Below are positions 1 through 6,533 of a stretch of DNA of 33,397 nucleotides, piece after piece; position 1 is the stretch's first letter, and the number at the start of each line of letters is the position of its first letter. Origin of the DNA: Arthrobacter sp. RIT-PI-e (GTDB taxonomy: Bacteria > Actinomycetota > Actinomycetes > Actinomycetales > Micrococcaceae); the NCBI RefSeq assembly GCF_001187915.1, contig NZ_LGIU01000013.1, positions 1-33,397 on the forward strand, given 5' to 3'. The position numbers and the translations under genes were made by a program. The notes under the pieces were generated by a model. The model was not told the DNA's origin and did no database searches. It saw nothing but the letters and a program-made list of their open reading frames with translations.

Positions 1-1
1 C

Positions 2-88
2 CGCTCCCGACTCGACTCGGCCCTGGGCTACACCACGCCAATAGAACACGAGCAATTACTCGCCAGCAATAAAGCTCAGCCGGCATAA
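2..88 (+). CDS. IS3-family transposase (OrfB/rve integrase), C-terminal fragment cut by window edge
   Basis: The frame starting at base 2 is open to a TAA at 86-88 and reads SRLDSALGYTTPIEHEQ near its start. The H/D-SALGY-x-(T/S)P-x-E pattern is the hallmark C-terminus of IS3-family OrfB transposases, just after the DDE integrase core. Only the last 28 codons are inside the window, so the catalytic residues cannot be checked and it is unknown whether the element is intact. A probable terminal inverted repeat follows 15 bases after the stop, as expected for this family. Confidence 0.8.
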   Translation, partial: RSRLDSALGYTTPIEHEQLLASNKAQPA

Positions 89-102
89 GCCGCCTGATCA
101 AC

Positions 103-127
103 TGTCCACAACTTGCGGGCAACCCCA
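103..127 (+). repeat. Probable right inverted repeat of the IS3-family element
   Basis: Read on the minus strand, this segment starts TGGGG and contains GTTGTGGACA. A terminal TG and an internal GTGGACA are typical of IS3-family ends. It lies just downstream of the transposase stop at 86-88. The left repeat is outside the window, so the match between ends and any target duplication cannot be tested. The exact outer base is inferred from the terminal CA at 126-127. Confidence 0.5.
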
Positions 128-463
128 GGCGGGGGCACCGAAGGTTACTGGATGGCTCGACAACGTATCCTCGTCCTCAATCAACACCAGTTCGTCCCCG
201 CCCACACCCTCCACCCCACCACTCCCCCACGACGGCGGGCAGCAGTACTGGACCACCACAGCACACTCATCTTCATGATCAACGTGCGGCAATTTACCCA
301 CGTGGGGGATCCGCCACCCGCACACGGCCCTCCGGGCACAAACCGTCCGATCACCTCACGAACACCATCATGAAGATCTGAGGCATGGAGCCGATAGTCA
401 CACTTCACCAGGGAGACGGGAACAGCTAGGCACCGTCACTATGAAAAATGAGACGCTCCACAA
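128..463. other. Non-coding stretch between the IS end and the partition repeats
   Basis: Several short open frames cross this region on both strands, but none has a convincing ribosome binding site, recognisable protein pattern or actinobacterial codon bias. No clear hairpin or promoter was seen. It may be the outer flank of the partition locus or the remnant of a gene interrupted by the IS. Confidence 0.4.
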
Positions 464-510
464 TGAGTAAACACTCACTTACTCACTTACTCACTTACTC
501 ACTTACTCAA
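464..510. repeat. Octamer array 1 (ACTCACTT x4 plus partial, with one inverted copy)
   Basis: ACTCACTT occurs four times in exact 8-bp register at 473-480, 481-488, 489-496 and 497-504, followed by a partial ACTCAA at 505-510. An inverted copy, TGAGTAA, sits at 464-470. The TACTC core is shared with three other arrays around the parA/RHH genes. Tandem short repeats of this kind are typical centromere (parS) or operator sites for RHH partition proteins. The function is inferred. Confidence 0.75.
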
Positions 511-608
511 CACTAAGCCTGTCCGTCCAGTGTCTGCCTCGAACTGTACAGACAACCCTCAGCATTGCCAGGCCAGCAATCCCACACCATTGCACTCTAG
601 AGGTATCC

Positions 609-656
609 TTTACTCCTTTACTCCTTTACTCCTTTACTCCTTTACTCCTTTACTCA
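609..656. repeat. Octamer array 2 (TTTACTCC x6)
   Basis: Six contiguous 8-bp units run from 609 to 656: five perfect TTTACTCC and a last TTTACTCA. The array overlaps the final codons and the TAA stop of the RHH gene (650-652), so its last unit is both coding and repeat. It sits immediately 3' of the parA-RHH operon, a common place for a partition centromere. Confidence 0.8.
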
Positions 657-865
657 TCAGAGAGGGAGTCAATGTATGCAGTGAGGAAGTCCTTAATAGA
701 CATGCCGCGCTTGGCTGCTTGAATGCGGAGTTTCTGGTGCTTAGATACGACAAGCTCGAAGTTCACGCGGCGAGTGGGCTCTACGTCTTCAAGAGACTGC
801 ATGAGCTTGTCTTTGCTTTTCCCCGCACTAGGGCGGCCCGGGCCAAGGTTTCCTAGGCTACTCAT
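650..865 (-). CDS. Small ribbon-helix-helix partition protein (ParG/ParB-like partner of ParA)
   Basis: This 71-aa protein has a basic, flexible N-terminus (about residues 1-28) followed by a compact RHH-like fold: a predicted strand around TRRVNFELV, a first helix around SKHQKLRIQAAKRG and a second helix around IKDFLTAYIDSL. Length and order match the small centromere-binding partners of ParF-type ATPases, such as ParG. It lies directly downstream of parA on the same strand; the ATG at 863-865 is five bases after the parA TGA. Octamer repeats overlap both its start and its stop, suggesting that it binds its own operon as well as the centromere. The fold is read from the sequence pattern and the role is inferred from context. 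Confidence 0.75.
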   Translation of the reverse strand: MSSLGNLGPGRPSAGKSKDKLMQSLEDVEPTRRVNFELVVSKHQKLRIQAAKRGMSIKDFLTAYIDSLSDE

Positions 866-889
866 TTACTCAGTTACTCATTTCATCAT
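858..889. promoter_or_regulatory. Octamer array 3 at the parA/RHH junction
   Basis: CTACTCAT (858-865), TTACTCAG (866-873) and TTACTCAT (874-881) lie in exact 8-bp register, followed by a degenerate TTCATCAT (882-889). The array covers the last codons of parA and the start codon of the RHH gene. The bases are also coding, so the register could partly be chance, but the match to the three non-coding arrays is close. Confidence 0.55.
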
Positions 890-1514
890 TAGTGAACTGT
901 TCGACTTCGGCAATCAGTTCAAGAACTTCTTTGGCTGCTTCAGACTTCGGAAACAACTCGAGAACCGTGTTGCCCGTAGCGGCGGTTCCGGGGTAATCGA
1001 CTCGCTGATGAATCCGACTGCTGAGGACGGGAAGCTCATAGCCCTCGAGGACCTTGACTATGTCTTTTCCGATGTTGGTGCCGGTAATCGCACGTGAGAC
1101 GACAAATGCTGCTCGAAGCTTTCCATCAGTAATTTCAATGCGACGCTTCACCAAGTCGACGAGGTCTGAGGTGGCCCAAATATCGTAGGGGGAGGGTTGG
1201 ACGGGAATGAGGATGACATCCGCCGCTTTAACCGCTGATACAGCAAGATCGGCCGCCTGGGGGGCTCCGTCAATGATGACGTAGTCCACTTCAGCCAGAG
1301 CCTTTATGTCCCTATCGATAGTGGGGCGATCAATCCCAATCACAGTCAATGGATGATCATCGCGAACCGCGGCCCAGTCACGGGCACTACCTTGGGGATC
1401 AGAATCAACTAGAAGTGTGGATTTTCCGGAGAGCTGCAAGCCTCTCGCGATATGGGTGGCGAGGGTCGTTTTCCCGGCGCCACCTTTTTGGTTCAGTACA
1501 GCAACAACTTTCAA
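870..1514 (-). CDS. parA: ParA-family plasmid partition ATPase (ParF-like, type Ib)
   Basis: This 214-aa P-loop ATPase begins MKVVAVLNQKGGAGKTT, with the deviant Walker A motif KGGAGKTT at residues 10-17. DSDPQGSA (about 38-45) is the Walker A' region and VDYVIIDGAPQ (about 76-86) the Walker B region. Its short length and lack of an N-terminal helix-turn-helix place it with the ParF/Soj-like type Ib partition ATPases that pattern on nucleoid DNA and move plasmids with a small centromere-binding partner. That partner is probably the RHH gene immediately downstream. A good ribosome site, GGAAGG, ends five bases before the ATG. The upstream octamer array suggests autoregulation by the RHH protein. 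Confidence 0.92.
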   Translation of the reverse strand: MKVVAVLNQKGGAGKTTLATHIARGLQLSGKSTLLVDSDPQGSARDWAAVRDDHPLTVIGIDRPTIDRDIKALAEVDYVIIDGAPQAADLAVSAVKAADVILIPVQPSPYDIWATSDLVDLVKRRIEITDGKLRAAFVVSRAITGTNIGKDIVKVLEGYELPVLSSRIHQRVDYPGTAATGNTVLELFPKSEAAKEVLELIAEVEQFTNDEMSN

Positions 1515-1534
1515 TGGGTGCCTTCCTACGTGCG

Positions 1535-1590
1535 TTTACTCAAATACTCATTTACTCTCATACTCTCATACTCTCATGAGTAAATGAGTA
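1535..1590. promoter_or_regulatory. Octamer array 4 upstream of parA, probable operator/centromere
   Basis: Seven 8-bp units in register: TTTACTCA, AATACTCA, TTTACTCT, CATACTCT and CATACTCT in one orientation, then CATGAGTA and AATGAGTA inverted. The array ends 20 bases before the parA ATG, where a promoter would be expected, so RHH binding here would repress the operon. A switch from direct to inverted units is also seen in array 1 and is known for RHH-bound partition sites in other plasmids. Confidence 0.75.
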
Positions 1591-1805
1591 AAGCAAGGCT
1601 TTGCCCTCCGGTAGGCTCGCATGATGGTAGTACAGGTGTTTTCCGTAGTGCCGAACTCGACTGGATGAGCGGGAAAGGCTCGGACTACGACGCTGTGAAG
1701 GCACAGATGGTAACTCGGGTGCCGGAAGGGTATGCGCTTCTTGCGATCTACGCGGAGGAGTACTACGCGAAGGATGAGCCTCGGTGGGACAGCGCCTCTC
1801 GATAG
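1584..1805 (+). CDS. Possible small hypothetical protein divergent from parA
   Basis: This open frame of 73 codons starts inside octamer array 4 and runs away from parA. The C-terminal half (VPEGYALLAIYAEEYYAKDE) looks protein-like and acidic/aromatic, but no domain was recognised. There is no good ribosome site before the first ATG, and the internal ATG at 1665 is no better. It could be a real accessory gene, a remnant, or chance. Confidence 0.3.
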   Translation: MSKARLCPPVGSHDGSTGVFRSAELDWMSGKGSDYDAVKAQMVTRVPEGYALLAIYAEEYYAKDEPRWDSASR

Positions 1806-2083
1806 GCTAAGTGACGGAAACCGTCGGCACCTCCTCTAGGCGCTGCCCATTTTTTCTATTTATAGGTTTGTAGCCCGCTCGGCTGGTATGAGGCTGTGCG
1901 TGTCCAACGGTAGCTGGGGGGAGCTACTGGTGTCGCCGGCCTGGTGGGGGAGTAAATCCTGCTATCCAGGTGTGTGCGGGTCAAGCTAGCGGAGCATGGG
2001 GGCTTGAGTCGTGCATATGGGGGCAGGAAGCCTGGGGATGGTGACGATGTTCGGGTCTACCGGATGGTGTGCTGACACAGAAA
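1806..2083. other. Intergenic stretch, no gene seen
   Basis: No convincing coding frame. A short hairpin, GACGG-AAA-CCGTC, lies at about 1812-1824, and an AT-rich patch (TTTTTTCTATTTATA) lies at about 1851-1865 in an otherwise GC-rich sequence. The patch could be a promoter or a melting region, but nothing decides this. Confidence 0.35.
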
Positions 2084-2127
2084 AGTGGAAGGGTCACCAC
2101 GCGTTCGCTCGTGATGACCCTTCCACT
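2084..2127 (-). terminator. Rho-independent terminator after the secreted-protein gene
   Basis: AGTGGAAGGGTCA (2084-2096) pairs perfectly over 13 bp with TGACCCTTCCACT (2115-2127), leaving an 18-base loop that can pair further. T-rich tracts follow on both strands: CTTTT on the minus strand at 2085-2081, and CTCTTTT on the plus strand. It lies 34 bases beyond the stop of the minus-strand gene ending at 2161 and may act in both directions. Confidence 0.85.
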
Positions 2128-2160
2128 CTTTTGTGCTGCGGTGGGTAATGAACCTGAGCC

Positions 2161-2670
2161 CTAGTAGTCGATGTAGGTCCCGGTCGGGGCGGTACCACTG
2201 AAACTCGTGGACGGTCCGAACTGACCAAGACTGTTACAGGTTTTCTGCGATCCGGAGAACGACACGGTGTTGAAGCCATAGGTTGCAATCAGGGACTGCC
2301 CGGCAGGGATGGTCGCCGGCCCCACGGTAGCCCCAGCCGACCGGGACTGACTCGCCGAAGCCGACGCGCTGATCTCTGCCTTCAACGGAGCGATGATCGA
2401 ATCCACCGACACCGATCCGGAGACCGTGGCGGTGCTGGTATCAGTGCGACTGACACTGGCCGACACCGGCGCTGTGCTCCCGGAAGTATTGGTCAAGGTC
2501 ACCGATCCGACGGCTTCCTTGTTCGATGAGCTTTGACTGAACGTGGTTTCCACGTGCCCTGCCTCGCACTCTGTGGGTGCTGCCGAGGCGGTCAGGGGGA
2601 GGACTGCGGAACCTGCAAGGAAACCGGCGGTTGAGACCAGCACTGCCATTCTTCTTGTGGTGCTTCGCAT
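2161..2670 (-). CDS. Secreted Ser/Thr/Ala-rich protein of unknown function
   Basis: This 169-aa protein has a clear Sec signal peptide: a basic start (MRSTTRR), a hydrophobic core (about residues 9-24) and a probable cleavage site after SASA, near residue 30. The mature part (about 139 residues) is rich in Ser, Thr and Ala, with predicted beta-strand character (repeated SVxVxSxS patterns), and has two cysteines, one near each end, that could form a disulphide. No family was recognised. A ribosome site AAGGAG lies four bases before the ATG, and a strong terminator follows, so it is likely its own transcription unit. It could be a surface or bacteriocin-like protein; nothing visible decides this. 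Confidence 0.75.
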   Translation of the reverse strand: MRSTTRRMAVLVSTAGFLAGSAVLPLTASAAPTECEAGHVETTFSQSSSNKEAVGSVTLTNTSGSTAPVSASVSRTDTSTATVSGSVSVDSIIAPLKAEISASASASQSRSAGATVGPATIPAGQSLIATYGFNTVSFSGSQKTCNSLGQFGPSTSFSGTAPTGTYIDY

Positions 2671-2708
2671 GATGCTCCTTCGTGTACCGAGATCTTCTCG
2701 TTACCTTT

Positions 2709-2738
2709 GGGGAACACCCCACGTTACTCCTCAGTAAC
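2709..2738. promoter_or_regulatory. Pair of small palindromes upstream of the secreted-protein gene
   Basis: GGGG-AACA-CCCC (2709-2720) and GTTACT-CCTC-AGTAAC (2723-2738) are adjacent perfect hairpins, 39-68 bases before the start of the minus-strand gene. The second contains TTACTCC, the same core as the partition octamers, which may be chance. They could be operator sites or a structured leader. Confidence 0.35.
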
Positions 2739-2846
2739 TTAGAATCAAGGACCAGCACCAAGCCGTTGTGTGCCACATTAGCCTTGTTCAGCCCTCTGAA
2801 GGAGGAGTCTTCTGTGTACGGCGTGGCCGTAGCGGAAGGAGGAAGT

Positions 2847-2993
2847 TCAGAGTGAGTGAGGCAAGCCGATGAGGCAGATCAGGTAGATCCGCTCAGGGTC
2901 CCAGCCCACGACGGCGACCAGGGCAGCACCGACACCGAACACGATGAGACCCACGATGGCGAGGATCAGCGCAATGTAGGCACGTCTGCTCAT
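2847..2993 (-). CDS. 48-aa membrane protein downstream of the replication gene
   Basis: The frame runs from an ATG at 2991-2993 to TGA at 2847-2849. It encodes 48 residues beginning MSRRAYIALILAIVGLIVFG. Residues 5-29 form one strongly hydrophobic helix and residues 36-44 a second short hydrophobic stretch, separated by GWDPERIY. The start is only nine bases after the replication gene's TAG, so translation is probably coupled; there is no strong ribosome site of its own. Codon use matches its neighbours. The function is unknown: a small plasmid-maintenance or toxin-like membrane peptide are possibilities, but neither is shown. Confidence 0.6.
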   Translation of the reverse strand: MSRRAYIALILAIVGLIVFGVGAALVAVVGWDPERIYLICLIGLPHSL

Positions 2994-3002
2994 ATATTCA
3001 GG

Positions 3003-4901
3003 CTAAGCCGCGTTCCACAGGGAGCGTTGATGCTCCGCCTCGTCGCCAGCGGGTGGTAACCAGTACTCGTCGACCTCCGCGTCGTAAACCTCGTGTTCCT
3101 CGAGCTGGGGTGTCAGGTGCCGGTCAAGCCAGGCGTGCCACGCGGCACGTTGAATCCGGTACCGAGTAATCTGCTCCTCCCGATCCTCCGTCGCCCCTAA
3201 TCGGTCCGCCAACTGGGTCAGGTTGGTGGTGGCCACGATCTCCCACCGGCCGTGATGCCGGCGGATCATCCCCAAAGCCTCCATCCGGGCCAAGTGATCG
3301 ATCAGGGCCCGGCGGGAGATGCCGGTGATCCGGGTCAGATCCGCGGTCGTGGGGGAGCGGCGGCCCCGCTCGATCCCCTCATAGGTCAGGGCTGCAACGT
3401 CCCCGAGGGCCCGGAACACCGGCCGGACGGCGTGGATCTTGCCCTGACGCCAGGTGAGCTCACGGGCCAGCAGCTCGAACCGCTCAGGCAACACGATCGC
3501 GTACGTGTCCGCAGCGCGGCCGTGAGCGCGCCCGATGCGGGTCAGGATCCCTGCGGAGAGACGTTCCAGGCGGGGGAGTAGCCGTGCGATTGTCCCATGA
3601 TCCTTCCCCAGAGCCAGAGCGAAGGTCCGGCACCCGACATCGAGGATGTTGGTCTGATTCGTCCGCATGTACGCCAGCACTGCCCTGATCAGGAAGCGCA
3701 GACTGATACTCACCCGGCCCTCTCTCATCAGCATGTGATCTAGGTGCGCGTAGAGGATGTTCTCCAGATCGTTCACCAGCTGGTGAACGGAGTCCTGACC
3801 CAGCGTGGATTCCTGCTGGTTGCTGGCTTTGGTGCTACCCCCCGTGAGAAGAGTAGGGCTTGTGTGGCAGTTATGCGCAGTGCTTCCCCGCATCCGTGAG
3901 GAGGAGGTTTTCGCGCTCGTGCTGGTGATGGGGCGCGCTGTGTCAGTGGTGGTGAAGGCTTGGGCCTTGGCCCACTCAATGGGTAAGAGCCGATCGGCCT
4001 TGGTCCCATACAGAGCAGTGAGGCCCTGGTACTGGCCCTCGCTCATACCGGTACGGACCTGCTCCAGAGACCACCGGCAGGCCGCGAAATGATTCAGCAC
4101 CGCCATACGCGCCTCAGAGGGCGAGGAGTACCGGGTGGTGTCATAGAGCCCGGTACGGGCCACAAGGCGCAAAGGTGAGTCGTGACGGATCGAGGGGAGG
4201 GCCGCCGGTACCCCGGTGGTGTCTCCAGAGTCTGTGCGGGTGAGGGTGCGGCGTCGTGCCTGCTCGAGGCGGTACACCTCCGGAGCTAGAGCTTTCCGCA
4301 GCGCGGCTACCGCGGTGACGGGGTTACGGCGGGTCAGGATGCCGTACGCCTCCGTCAACGGCGTGACGAGGACTTGGTGGCCGCCTCTCTTGTGGGCAGA
4401 GCCCGGGACACGGATGCACCCGTCGGTGATGTTCTGGTGCGGGCTCGGATCCAGACTCGCGAACCTAACGGTCAAAGCCTCCACCAGCTGGCGTGCCTCC
4501 GCCGCGGTGATTGCCTCCCGCAACGGCACATACAGGTGCCGGCCACCACTGGGGGAAAAATCCTCCACATAGGACAGACCGGCACAGGTCAGGAGCATCC
4601 CAAGCTGCGCGGCGTCATCAAGCACCACCGGGTGACTGGCCTTGGACGTGTCCAGGTCCAGGCACAGGGTCCGCACAGACCCGTCGACGCCGTGAATCAT
4701 CACGGCGGCCGGGACGGTCGGCAGGGCCCGGGTGATCCGCGGGGGAGTAGTGGTGGGTCTGGGGTACCCGAAACGACCATGCTTTCGCCGGCCCACCCGA
4801 TAGACGGGCTGGCCCGCGATCAGGGGGGCCAGGGCCCACGCAGCAGCGTGGGAGGTATCACGGCGCGGCGTGACGAATGGTTCTGGAGGTGCTGTCAGCA
4901 C
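3003..4901 (-). CDS. Plasmid replication protein with primase-like (AEP) N-terminus and winged-helix C-terminus
   Basis: This 632-aa protein starts at GTG 4899-4901. The N-terminal third has archaeo-eukaryotic primase/polymerase features: CLDLD (acidic pair D82/D84), then SPSGGRHLYV (residues 116-125, with the conserved basic/His motif) and IRVPGSAHKRGG (about 163-174). A low-complexity Ser/Thr linker (about 317-370) follows. The C-terminal half looks like two winged-helix DNA-binding segments (about 375-450 and 505-560), with TADLTRITGISRRALIDHL a good helix-turn-helix. AEP-containing initiator/primases are common on actinobacterial plasmids. It probably starts replication of this plasmid; the origin itself was not identified. 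A helicase domain is absent. Confidence 0.75.
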   Translation of the reverse strand: MLTAPPEPFVTPRRDTSHAAAWALAPLIAGQPVYRVGRRKHGRFGYPRPTTTPPRITRALPTVPAAVMIHGVDGSVRTLCLDLDTSKASHPVVLDDAAQLGMLLTCAGLSYVEDFSPSGGRHLYVPLREAITAAEARQLVEALTVRFASLDPSPHQNITDGCIRVPGSAHKRGGHQVLVTPLTEAYGILTRRNPVTAVAALRKALAPEVYRLEQARRRTLTRTDSGDTTGVPAALPSIRHDSPLRLVARTGLYDTTRYSSPSEARMAVLNHFAACRWSLEQVRTGMSEGQYQGLTALYGTKADRLLPIEWAKAQAFTTTDTARPITSTSAKTSSSRMRGSTAHNCHTSPTLLTGGSTKASNQQESTLGQDSVHQLVNDLENILYAHLDHMLMREGRVSISLRFLIRAVLAYMRTNQTNILDVGCRTFALALGKDHGTIARLLPRLERLSAGILTRIGRAHGRAADTYAIVLPERFELLARELTWRQGKIHAVRPVFRALGDVAALTYEGIERGRRSPTTADLTRITGISRRALIDHLARMEALGMIRRHHGRWEIVATTNLTQLADRLGATEDREEQITRYRIQRAAWHAWLDRHLTPQLEEHEVYDAEVDEYWLPPAGDEAEHQRSLWNAA

Positions 4902-5009
4902 TCGGGTACACTTTTCTATGTAGTTGATACGCCGAAAGACGTAGCGACGTTGAGCTTTTCACCGGCAGTCTTGGCGGATCAGACGGTGTAGAGCTTGGAT
5001 AACTTGATT

Positions 5010-5037
5010 GAAGGCCCGCCCTGCAAGGCGGGCCTTC
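5010..5037 (-). terminator. Strong GC-rich hairpin terminator
   Basis: GAAGGCCCGCC (5010-5020) pairs perfectly with GGCGGGCCTTC (5027-5037) around the loop CTGCAA. It lies six bases beyond the stop of the minus-strand gene ending at 5043 and upstream of the replication gene. The T tract is weak on both strands, but the stem is strong. Confidence 0.75.
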
Positions 5038-5042
5038 CTCGT

Positions 5043-5360
5043 TTAACTGGCTTTTGCCACGTGAGAATCCTTTGAGAGTGGTACTTGATTGGCCCATAGA
5101 GGCAGACCATCAGAGTCACGTTCGAGATGGGTCAGGATCAGATCTAGTCCTTGGGATGCGCTGACGCCGAGCTTGTCGGAGACTTCAACAAGAACCTGCT
5201 TTGCCTCGTGGGAAATCCAGTAACCGACTTGCACATTGTCGGCATTGGCGCCCCGCGGACGACGTGGTGACTTCTCCATACTGAACAACCTAGCCTTAGT
5301 TCTAGAACTTTTGCTAGAGCTGGGCGGCGTGTCGCTGTTCTGGATGAGGTGCTGAGGCAT
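5043..5360 (-). CDS. Small RHH-like DNA-binding protein, probable plasmid regulator
   Basis: The 105-aa frame has a Ser/Arg-rich N-terminus and then an RHH-like core: strand VQVGYWIS, helix HEAKQVLVEVSDKLG and helix SASQGLDLILTHLE. The arrangement recalls Arc/CopG-type repressors. The first ATG (5360) has an AAGGAG 13 bases upstream, which is rather far; an internal ATG at 5279 (MEKSPRRPRG) would give a 78-aa protein that keeps the whole core and may be the true start. It lies just upstream of the replication gene on the same strand, separated by a terminator, which fits copy-number or maintenance control. A long inverted repeat lies just before it. Confidence 0.55.
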   Translation of the reverse strand: MPQHLIQNSDTPPSSSKSSRTKARLFSMEKSPRRPRGANADNVQVGYWISHEAKQVLVEVSDKLGVSASQGLDLILTHLERDSDGLPLWANQVPLSKDSHVAKAS

Positions 5361-5376
5361 CGTGTGTGGGGCGCTC

Positions 5377-5428
5377 CTTGACGATCGAAGGACTGCAACT
5401 AATATGTCACAGTCCTTCGATCGTTAAG
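5377..5428. repeat. Long inverted repeat between two regulator genes
   Basis: ACGATCGAAGGACTG (5381-5395) is perfectly complementary to CAGTCCTTCGATCGT (5410-5424), with a 14-base spacer. The pairing extends outward to 5377/5428 with one G-T wobble, giving about 19 bp. On the minus strand its distal arm runs into the AAGGAG ribosome site of the next gene. It has no T-run, so it may be an operator, an attenuator that hides the ribosome site, or a terminator for the gene ending at 5444. Confidence 0.6.
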
Positions 5429-5443
5429 AAATGACAACAGCTG

Positions 5444-5752
5444 CTAGGGCTTCCAAGCCCACTCGATCAGCTTCCTCTTGGCATTCTCATCGTGAATCGG
5501 GATGGACGTTGAGGTGAGGGCTTCGCTGAACAGGGTCCGTACCGATCGAGCGGTTCGGAAGTATTGACCGTGCCTGTCGATGCGTCGAGGCGAGACGCCG
5601 AGGTACTTGGCTGACTGCCGGCGACTCATGCCAGCGGCTAGACAGATTTTGACGGCTCGGAAGATAACTGCGTAAGCGGCTTCGTTTTCCGGGTTGGCTT
5701 TGGTCAAGACGCGCTCTACAGCGCGTTTGGCTGCTTCGGGTGTTTGACTCAT
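5444..5752 (-). CDS. Small helix-turn-helix protein of unknown role
   Basis: This 102-aa protein starts at ATG 5750-5752, chosen because AAGGAG (5759-5764) ends six bases before it and overlaps the stop of the preceding gene; a longer frame upstream would run back into that gene. The central part, ICLAAGMSRRQSAKYLGVSPRRIDRHGQYF, is a clear helix-turn-helix of the type used by resolvases and small regulators. No catalytic residues were seen. It is the last gene of a three-gene operon with an XRE regulator and a membrane protein. It probably binds DNA; the target is unknown. Confidence 0.65.
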   Translation of the reverse strand: MSQTPEAAKRAVERVLTKANPENEAAYAVIFRAVKICLAAGMSRRQSAKYLGVSPRRIDRHGQYFRTARSVRTLFSEALTSTSIPIHDENAKRKLIEWAWKP

Positions 5753-5762
5753 GTGCCTCTCC

Positions 5763-6533
5763 TTAGTCAATGGGCAGCTTGTCGGGGAGCTTTTGACGAG
5801 CAACTCCGTGTGTCCGGGTGTAGGCGAACATCCACAGACCGATCACCACGCACACGGCCGATGCTTGCGAAATTACTTCAAACCCATAGAACGCGTGGGG
5901 CCAAGCCTCTAGTTCCCAAGGGAACGCGAGGGCACGACCGATGGAGAGCACGAAGCCGAGCAGGATGAGCCTGGACCCCACACGAGTGAGGCGTAGTGGG
6001 TTCACGTGGCTGTCCTGGAAAACCGGCCGGAACAGGATGCTCATCACGTAGGCGATGTACGTGAGGGCAATCCAATGCATCACTTGCACCGCGGGCTGGT
6101 CCAAGTAGCCCACCAGCCGCGGGGAGTGCTCAGGGGTGTCGGAGGCGATAAGGGCACTAAAGGCGCCGAGCGAAGCGACCAGAAGTGCCAGAGCACCGCG
6201 GAGGCCCACCATCCATCGCAGTGCGAAGTCGGATTTGTAGGAGATCGCCAGATGCATTCCTAGGAGGGATACGGCAGTCATGGCAAGGATTTGGGCGATA
6301 GCCGAGGTCCCGTTCGATACGAACATGTGGGAGTCGATGAACTCGTAGATCGGTTGGACCGTCATGACGTTGGCGACTGTGAGGAAGATTCCCATGAGAG
6401 CAAGACGCCCGCTGGGACGCAAGAGTAGTCTCGCCCCCTCCGGGGTGGTTTTCCTGGTCAGTCGGTGGAAGGTAGCACCGCCAAGGACGATCAGCATGAA
6501 GCTGATGGAGATGACATGGATGCTGTCGGTCAT
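5763..6533 (-). CDS. Seven-helix integral membrane protein, partner of the XRE regulator
   Basis: This 256-aa protein has about seven hydrophobic helices (around residues 5-20, 43-60, 78-97, 107-130, 151-170, 186-205 and 221-241), separated by short charged loops. No transporter signature or enzyme motif is visible. Its ATG overlaps the XRE gene stop by ATGA, so the two are translationally coupled. Pairs of an XRE-type regulator and a multi-helix membrane protein are frequent in actinobacteria (for example proteins annotated MAB_1171c-like), but those are usually longer. A signal sensor or immunity-like membrane partner is plausible; the assignment is tentative. Confidence 0.6.
   Translation of the reverse strand: MTDSIHVISISFMLIVLGGATFHRLTRKTTPEGARLLLRPSGRLALMGIFLTVANVMTVQPIYEFIDSHMFVSNGTSAIAQILAMTAVSLLGMHLAISYKSDFALRWMVGLRGALALLVASLGAFSALIASDTPEHSPRLVGYLDQPAVQVMHWIALTYIAYVMSILFRPVFQDSHVNPLRLTRVGSRLILLGFVLSIGRALAFPWELEAWPHAFYGFEVISQASAVCVVIGLWMFAYTRTHGVARQKLPDKLPID

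Noticed and set aside
98-408. Overlapping short open frames on both strands near the left end
   Set aside because: No ribosome sites, no recognisable domains, and compositions rich in Pro, Gly and Trp typical of out-of-frame reading.
473-656. Possible CRISPR array
   Set aside because: The units are 8 bp and directly contiguous without unique spacers; there are no cas genes. They fit partition or operator repeats.
4374-4991. Plus-strand open frame of 205 codons opposite the replication gene
   Set aside because: It lies antisense to a protein with clear conserved motifs and has no recognisable pattern of its own.
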